Shown piece after piece: positions 59,792 through 64,000 of a stretch of DNA of 64,000 bases; within the stretch, counting starts at the first letter, position 1; the number at the start of each line of letters is the position of its first letter. The position numbers were made by a program, and so were the translations under genes. The notes beneath the pieces are model-generated. The model saw only the letters and a list, made by a program, of their open reading frames with translations. It was not told the origin of the DNA and searched no databases. The stretch spans positions 1 to 64,000 of the forward strand of contig JBCCIS010000012.1 in NCBI GenBank assembly GCA_039028155.1. Reading direction: 5' to 3'. The DNA is from Pseudomonadota bacterium (GTDB taxonomy: Bacteria; Pseudomonadota; Alphaproteobacteria; SP197).

Positions 59792-60412
59792 TCAATTTAA
59801 CCCATGCTGTTGCATCAGGGCAGCAATCTTCGGGCGTGCGGAAATGCGTTCGACCAGGGCGCCGACCTTGGGGTTCTCGGCCAACATGCGCGGGGCGTCA
59901 TAGTGAAAGTTGGCCTGCAGCCAGAACAGAATGTCGGCGGCGGTGAATTGCTCGCCGAGCAGCCATGGACCGTCGCCAATCTGGGTCTCGATCTCCGACC
60001 ATACCTTGTCGGCGCGCTGCATGGCGTTGTCGCGCACCTCGGTGACGGCCGCTTCGCTCTCGGCGTACCAGTCGGCGTGGTATTCCTGTGCCACAAGCGG
60101 ATGCACCATGGAGCCCAGATAGACCAGCCATTGGTAATAGGCGGCCCGCCTGGGGTCGCCCACAGGCGGCGCCAGATTGGCCTCCGTGTGTTTGTCGGCC
60201 AGGTGCATGGCGATCGCCGAACCTTCGTAGAGTACGAGGTCGCCGTCGACCAGCGTCGGCACCAGACCGTCGGGCCTTAGCGCCAGATAGTCGGGATCGG
60301 TCACCGCGCCTTCCTCGGTCAGCGTGACGAGGTCATAGGGCGCGCCGATTTCATCGAGCACCGCCTGGGGCACCATCGACATGGTGAAGGTCTTTCCGTA
60401 AAGCGTGTACAT
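59792..60412 (-). CDS. Glutathione S-transferase
   Basis: A 206-residue GST: an N-terminal thioredoxin-like domain (MYTLYGKTFTMSMVPQAVLD, DGLVPTLVDGDLVLYEGSAI with the GSH-binding E-S) and an all-helical C-terminal half with FTAADILFWLQANFH. The stop overlaps the next gene by up to 4 bp if that gene uses its TTG start. It is first of a minus-strand run with a haloalkane dehalogenase, a hydrolase and MttB. GST-dependent handling of an electrophilic or halogenated compound is plausible. Confidence 0.9.
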   Translation of the reverse strand: MYTLYGKTFTMSMVPQAVLDEIGAPYDLVTLTEEGAVTDPDYLALRPDGLVPTLVDGDLVLYEGSAIAMHLADKHTEANLAPPVGDPRRAAYYQWLVYLGSMVHPLVAQEYHADWYAESEAAVTEVRDNAMQRADKVWSEIETQIGDGPWLLGEQFTAADILFWLQANFHYDAPRMLAENPKVGALVERISARPKIAALMQQHGLN

Positions 60413-60599
60413 GTCTTCTATCCTCTGGCTGTCCGATCCCTTGCCGAGGCCCCTGTCTTAGAGCAGATCCTGAATTGATGGAATCGCTTCGCGACTCCGT
60501 GTGGGTAGGTAAAGCCATTCTGGCCTGGCCCGCACCAAAACCGTTAGCCCGTTCGGACCAGCGGTGTCGTCATCGAAGCTGATCCGGATGCTGGATCGA

Positions 60600-61715
60600 C
60601 TAGTCGTCAAGCGCGAAACGGCGAACGGCGTCTTCGTCAATTTCGATGCCGAGTCCCGGTCCTGAGGGGACAGCGATCATGCCGTCCGCATCGGGGCGCG
60701 GCGGGTTACGGCAGATGGCATCGCGGATCGGGTTGGCGTTGCCCGGGGTTTCGCATAGGTCGATGGTGTCGACCGCAGCCAGAAAGTGCAGCGAGGCCGC
60801 CAGATTGACGTCGAGGACATAGTGGTGATTGACGATGGCGATGCCCCGGCTGTTGGCCGACGCTGCAATCGTCATGGCCGGCGTCAGCCCGGTCTGGGTC
60901 AGTTCGATCTGCAGGACGTCGACAGCATGCGCATCGATCAGGCGGTTGAGCTCGCCCGCCGTTGCCGCCATCTCCCCGGCGGTTATCGTCAACGCGCTTT
61001 CCCGGCGCAAGCGGGCATAACCTTCGACGTCATAGGCCGTCAGGGATTCCTCGAACCAATAGATGTCATAGGGGGCGAACCGACGGGTCCGCTCGAGCGC
61101 TGTGTCGACATCCCAGTACATGCCGCAATCGATCAGGAGTTTGATATCGGGCCCGATCGCCTGACGCAGCGCCGCGACAATCGCTTCGTCCTCGTCGGCG
61201 TTGTTGCCTTTGGGTAGCCAGCCGAACTTGACCGCGCGAAAGCCGCGCTCGACCAAGGCCTTTGCATAGCCCGCCGTCTCGTCGATCGTGTCGCCCAACG
61301 TATGGGTGGCGTAACAGGCGACGCGGTCGCGTCGCGCCCCGCCCAGCAACGCGTGGACCGGCTGATCAGCCGCCTTGCCCTTGATGTCCCACAGCGCCAG
61401 ATCGATGGCCGCCATGGCGTGTACGGCGACGCCGTCGCGGCCGAGCATGAGCGTGCCTTCAGACATGCGGTGCCAAAGCGCGTCGGTGTCCAGCGGGTCT
61501 TCGCCAACAAGAAGGGCCTTAAGGCCGCTGCGTCGGTCGCGGGCAAAATCGGCCTCGATGATCATCCGGATGATAGCGGGCGCGGTAAAAGCTTCGCCCC
61601 ATCCGGTCAGGCCGTTATCGGTCTCGACCTTGACCAGAAGGTGTCCGTCAGACGCGGAGACCGAACGGCCGTCATGGGCGTCAAGAATGAAGGTCTTCAC
61701 GTCGGTGATACGCAT
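60600..61715 (-). CDS. Mandelate racemase/muconate lactonizing enzyme family dehydratase
   Basis: A 371-residue enolase-superfamily protein. The N-terminal capping domain starts MRITDVKTFILDAHDGRSVS. The barrel carries KFGW (first catalytic/general base region), metal ligands Asp in LLIDCGMYWD, Glu in WFEESL and Glu in ITAGEMA, and a His in NHHYVL. This arrangement suits a sugar-acid dehydratase of the galactonate or mandelate group; substrate is not predictable. ATG 61715 was chosen; upstream codons to 61808 have no homology. It is divergent from an alpha/beta hydrolase and 187 bp upstream of the GST operon. Confidence 0.88.
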   Translation of the reverse strand: MRITDVKTFILDAHDGRSVSASDGHLLVKVETDNGLTGWGEAFTAPAIIRMIIEADFARDRRSGLKALLVGEDPLDTDALWHRMSEGTLMLGRDGVAVHAMAAIDLALWDIKGKAADQPVHALLGGARRDRVACYATHTLGDTIDETAGYAKALVERGFRAVKFGWLPKGNNADEDEAIVAALRQAIGPDIKLLIDCGMYWDVDTALERTRRFAPYDIYWFEESLTAYDVEGYARLRRESALTITAGEMAATAGELNRLIDAHAVDVLQIELTQTGLTPAMTIAASANSRGIAIVNHHYVLDVNLAASLHFLAAVDTIDLCETPGNANPIRDAICRNPPRPDADGMIAVPSGPGLGIEIDEDAVRRFALDD

Positions 61716-61845
61716 GGCCGGTGTTCCTCTGTTCGCGCCGGCCATAGTGGTGCGCCCCGCAGGCCGCAGGCAAGGCGCTTGCGCGGGCTGGTGATGCCGT
61801 GTGAACAAAAAAGTGCTCTAGTCTCCGGGCAAACGGAGACCACCC

Positions 61846-62760
61846 ATGCCCCATATCGATGCCAACGGCATCTCGCTCTATGTCGAAAGCCACGGTGACG
61901 CGACGGCGACGCCACTTATCCTGGTGCGCGGTCTGGGCAGCCAGATCATCCATTGGCCGCGCGCTTTCATCGACGGCTTCGTCGACAACGGCTTTTTCGT
62001 CATCACCCACGACAATCGCGACGCCGGCCTGAGTCAGTCGTTTGACGGCTGGGGCGTGATTGACGAGCAGGACGTGCAACGAAGGCTCGACGCCGGCGAG
62101 CCGATCGACATTCCGTACCGCGTACGCGACATGGCCGATGACGCGATCGCGGTGCTCGACCACTTCGGCATCGATCGCGCGCATCTGGCCGGCATCTCCA
62201 TGGGCGGCATGATCGCGCAGCTCGCCGCCGTCCATCACGCCGACCGCTTGATCAGCATGACCTCGATCATGTCGTCCTCCGGCAATACCGACATTCCACT
62301 CGGAACGCCCGAGGCGCGCGAGCTTCTCTTGCGGCAGCCGGACGATCCGAACGACCGCGAAAGCGTCATCGCTTTCACGCTGAAGGCCGACCGGGTCTGG
62401 GGCAGTCCGGGCTACCCGTTCGACGATGCCGAACGCGCCGACCTCATCGGGCGTGCGTTTGACCGCTGCTGGACGCCCGAAGGCGTCAAGCGTCAGTGGG
62501 CGGCGGTGCGCGGCGACGGCAGCCGGGTCGAGCGGCTCAAGACGATCACCGTACCGACGCTGGTGATCCATGGTCTTGACGACAGCCTGGTGCAGGCCGA
62601 GCACGGACGCGATGTCGCGGCCCATGTTCCCGGCGCCACGCTGATCGAGGTCCCGGGCATGGGCCACGATCTGGAGGGCGATCTGTCGCCGATAATCGTC
62701 GACCACGTCTCCCGCCACGCCCGCGCGTCGGAGGCGGCTGACGCGGCTGAGGCAACCTGA
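61846..62760 (+). CDS. Alpha/beta hydrolase, methylesterase-like
   Basis: A 304-residue alpha/beta hydrolase. VRGLGSQIIHWPRAFID (oxyanion, with a Gly-Leu-Gly), HDNRDAGLSQS, nucleophile elbow GISMGGMIAQLA, Asp in HGLDDSLV and His in MGHDLEG. The layout resembles RdmC-type polyketide methylesterases and related enzymes; the family has varied substrates. GGAG lies before ATG 61846. It is divergent from the enolase-superfamily gene. The C-terminal tail is Ala-rich. Confidence 0.88.
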   Translation: MPHIDANGISLYVESHGDATATPLILVRGLGSQIIHWPRAFIDGFVDNGFFVITHDNRDAGLSQSFDGWGVIDEQDVQRRLDAGEPIDIPYRVRDMADDAIAVLDHFGIDRAHLAGISMGGMIAQLAAVHHADRLISMTSIMSSSGNTDIPLGTPEARELLLRQPDDPNDRESVIAFTLKADRVWGSPGYPFDDAERADLIGRAFDRCWTPEGVKRQWAAVRGDGSRVERLKTITVPTLVIHGLDDSLVQAEHGRDVAAHVPGATLIEVPGMGHDLEGDLSPIIVDHVSRHARASEAADAAEAT

Positions 62761-62969
62761 CACCGCGACCCGTATGGGCCTTGCGATGAGATCAGACGTC
62801 TATCGTTCTCGGTGCCGTAACGGGGTGTTTGTTGACGCATCGGTCGGAGCGGGAAGGTGGCTCGTGAGCATGCGGTGCGCCGCAACGATGCCATCTTCGA
62901 GAGACGTCAATGCCAAGTGCCTGAGTGCGCCATCAACGCTCAAGACCTGAGAGAGGATAGGTCCGGAAC

Positions 62970-64000
62970 CTAGTAGTCTTCGCCGTTCAGACTCCTGATT
63001 ACGGATGCCTGCCATTCCTCCAAGTCAGCCATCAGTCGCATGGCGACATCCTCTCGTTCTTCGATCAGGTTTGTTGTCTCCAGAGGATCGTCCTCCAAAT
63101 TGTACAACTCCGTGACGGGATTTCTGGACCACGCGAAGTCATACCAAGCCGACTTCTCTATTCTGTGCAGTTTCCATGGCCACTCTAGAATTGCAGCGTG
63201 GCCTTCAAAGAAGTCCTCGTCATACGTTGTTCGGATGACGCCCGCGTCGAGGTACAGGAGATCCGCCGCATTCTCGTCGTCTCCATCATTGCTCGCTATC
63301 GACATGATCGTGTCGCTGTTCATACGGATTCCCGGCACGTCATAGAACTTCCAGAACGTTAGCGGCCGTGAAAAGTCAGCGGTTTCACTACGTATCGTGT
63401 CCAGTAGCGAGGTGCCGTCCAAAGGGCGGGACGCGGGATAGGCAATGTTCGCAACGTCAAGAATCGTTGGTAGAACATCTGATGTGCTGGCGGGAGTTTC
63501 GATGATTTGCGGTTGTGGGAAGCCTCTTGGCCATTCCATTACAGAAGGAACCCTTAAGCCTCCCTCGTAGATGCTTCCTTTGCTTTCCCGGCCTCCGTTC
63601 AAGCCGATATCGGGCAATCCGCCGTTGTCTCCGAGGTACCAAACAATCGTGTTCTCTCTAAGTCCACTCTGTTCAAGATAGGTGCGCAGTGTTCCGACTG
63701 TCCTATCGATCGCTGTTGTTTCGGCATAAAAGTTCGCGACGTCTTCGGGGTAGTCTGAATACAAAATCCTATCTTCGTCTTCGGCTATGTGTGGCTTATG
63801 CGGATTGCCAAACCAAATGGCGATGAAGAACGGCCCATCGTCTTCCGCACGGCTTTCCAAGAAATCGATGGCCAAATCAACGATGATCTCTGAGCCTTCT
63901 CCGTTGGTTTCCACCACTTCGCCTTTGTGACTAAGCAGCGGTGAAAAGTCGAAGAAGTTGGGTGCTGAGATCCATTCCTGGAATCCCGACGCGCCCGGAT
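62970..64000 (-). CDS. Sulfatase, C-terminal part (5' end outside window)
   Basis: An open frame reaching the right edge; its last 343 codons are present. Visible is GFQEWISAPNFFDFSPLLSH near the edge, FFIAIWFGNPHKPH, NTIVWYLGDNGGLPDIGLNG (metal Asp-Asn region), and SIYEGGLRVPSVMEWPRGFP, which fit a type I sulfatase, together with ELYNLEDDPLETTNL. The CxPxR modification motif lies outside the window. G+C is clearly lower than that of the neighbours (about 50% by eye), which suggests recent horizontal acquisition. Confidence 0.9.
   Translation of the reverse strand, partial: PGASGFQEWISAPNFFDFSPLLSHKGEVVETNGEGSEIIVDLAIDFLESRAEDDGPFFIAIWFGNPHKPHIAEDEDRILYSDYPEDVANFYAETTAIDRTVGTLRTYLEQSGLRENTIVWYLGDNGGLPDIGLNGGRESKGSIYEGGLRVPSVMEWPRGFPQPQIIETPASTSDVLPTILDVANIAYPASRPLDGTSLLDTIRSETADFSRPLTFWKFYDVPGIRMNSDTIMSIASNDGDDENAADLLYLDAGVIRTTYDEDFFEGHAAILEWPWKLHRIEKSAWYDFAWSRNPVTELYNLEDDPLETTNLIEEREDVAMRLMADLEEWQASVIRSLNGEDY

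Noticed and set aside
60458-60600. Half-palindromic sequence around GGAATCGCTTCGCGACTCC
   Set aside because: One small imperfect hairpin only, without a second copy in the window and without a T-run, so I do not call it a terminator or repeat.
1-64000. CRISPR arrays, tRNA or rRNA genes, insertion sequences, phage genes
   Set aside because: I looked for regular short repeats, cloverleaf-like segments with CCA ends, and transposase or integrase motifs and saw none.

Overview
The window is a gene-dense (about 60-65% G+C), catabolism-rich stretch of what looks like an alphaproteobacterial chromosome. The evidence is the codon use, the Tat-type signal peptides of the binding proteins, the many small operons with ATGA start/stop overlaps, and the mix of flavin-dependent oxidoreductases, Fe(II)/2-oxoglutarate oxygenases, amidohydrolases and transporters. 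I see no rRNA, tRNA, CRISPR array, transposase or phage gene. Both ends are cut inside genes: hyuB on the left and a sulfatase on the right.

Layout. 1-7.3 kb: hyuB and hyuA (5-oxoprolinase/hydantoinase halves), separated by an MFS exporter and an opposite-strand TetR / luciferase-like monooxygenase / alpha-beta hydrolase unit. 7.3-14.4 kb: two pyroglutamyl-peptidase paralogues, a coupled pair of exported TPR proteins with lower G+C, a HAD phosphatase and an M28-family protein with an altered active site. The nearness of Pcp-type peptidases to the HyuA/HyuB oxoprolinase suggests a pyroglutamate (5-oxoproline) salvage locus. 14.5-22 kb: two MFS transporters around an AraC regulator, a PhyH-type oxygenase, an SDR, an M20 amidase and a class II aldolase. 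22-27.8 kb: a double-length Lrp regulator with a formamidase-like hydrolase, divergent from a five-gene run (LLM monooxygenase, EthD, SnoaL, flavin reductase, TauD-like oxygenase). 27.8-35.9 kb: an orphan CoxL-type molybdenum hydroxylase subunit, a D-aminoacylase, GNAT, a POT peptide transporter and a CocE-type hydrolase. 35.9-39.4 kb: a complete tandem duplication (promoter, gene, terminator) of an orphan DppA-type binding protein. 39.4-49.9 kb: PhyH oxygenase with LysR, a sulfatase, a creatininase-fold / acyl-CoA ligase / VOC operon, a thioesterase with an MDR dehydrogenase, a beta-lactamase-fold hydrolase and a PotD-like binding protein. 50-56.3 kb: DksA-type zinc-finger protein, a small membrane protein, a glutamine-synthetase-family enzyme, an adenylate cyclase, a double cold-shock protein, an acetamidase, a decayed CopD-type membrane gene and a small unknown protein. 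56.4-62.8 kb: a GST / haloalkane dehalogenase / hydrolase / MttB operon, an enolase-superfamily dehydratase and a hydrolase. The final kilobase is a visibly A+T-richer sulfatase.

The genes read as a patchwork of short catabolic operons, each with its own regulator, aimed at amides, peptides, N-heterocycles, sulfate esters, organohalides and methylated amines. Structures not explained by genes include a roughly 105-bp palindromic element, present in two full copies at convergent gene ends with its core flipped, a diverged 75-bp repeat bracketing pcp1, and a 24-bp palindrome after the TetR gene.
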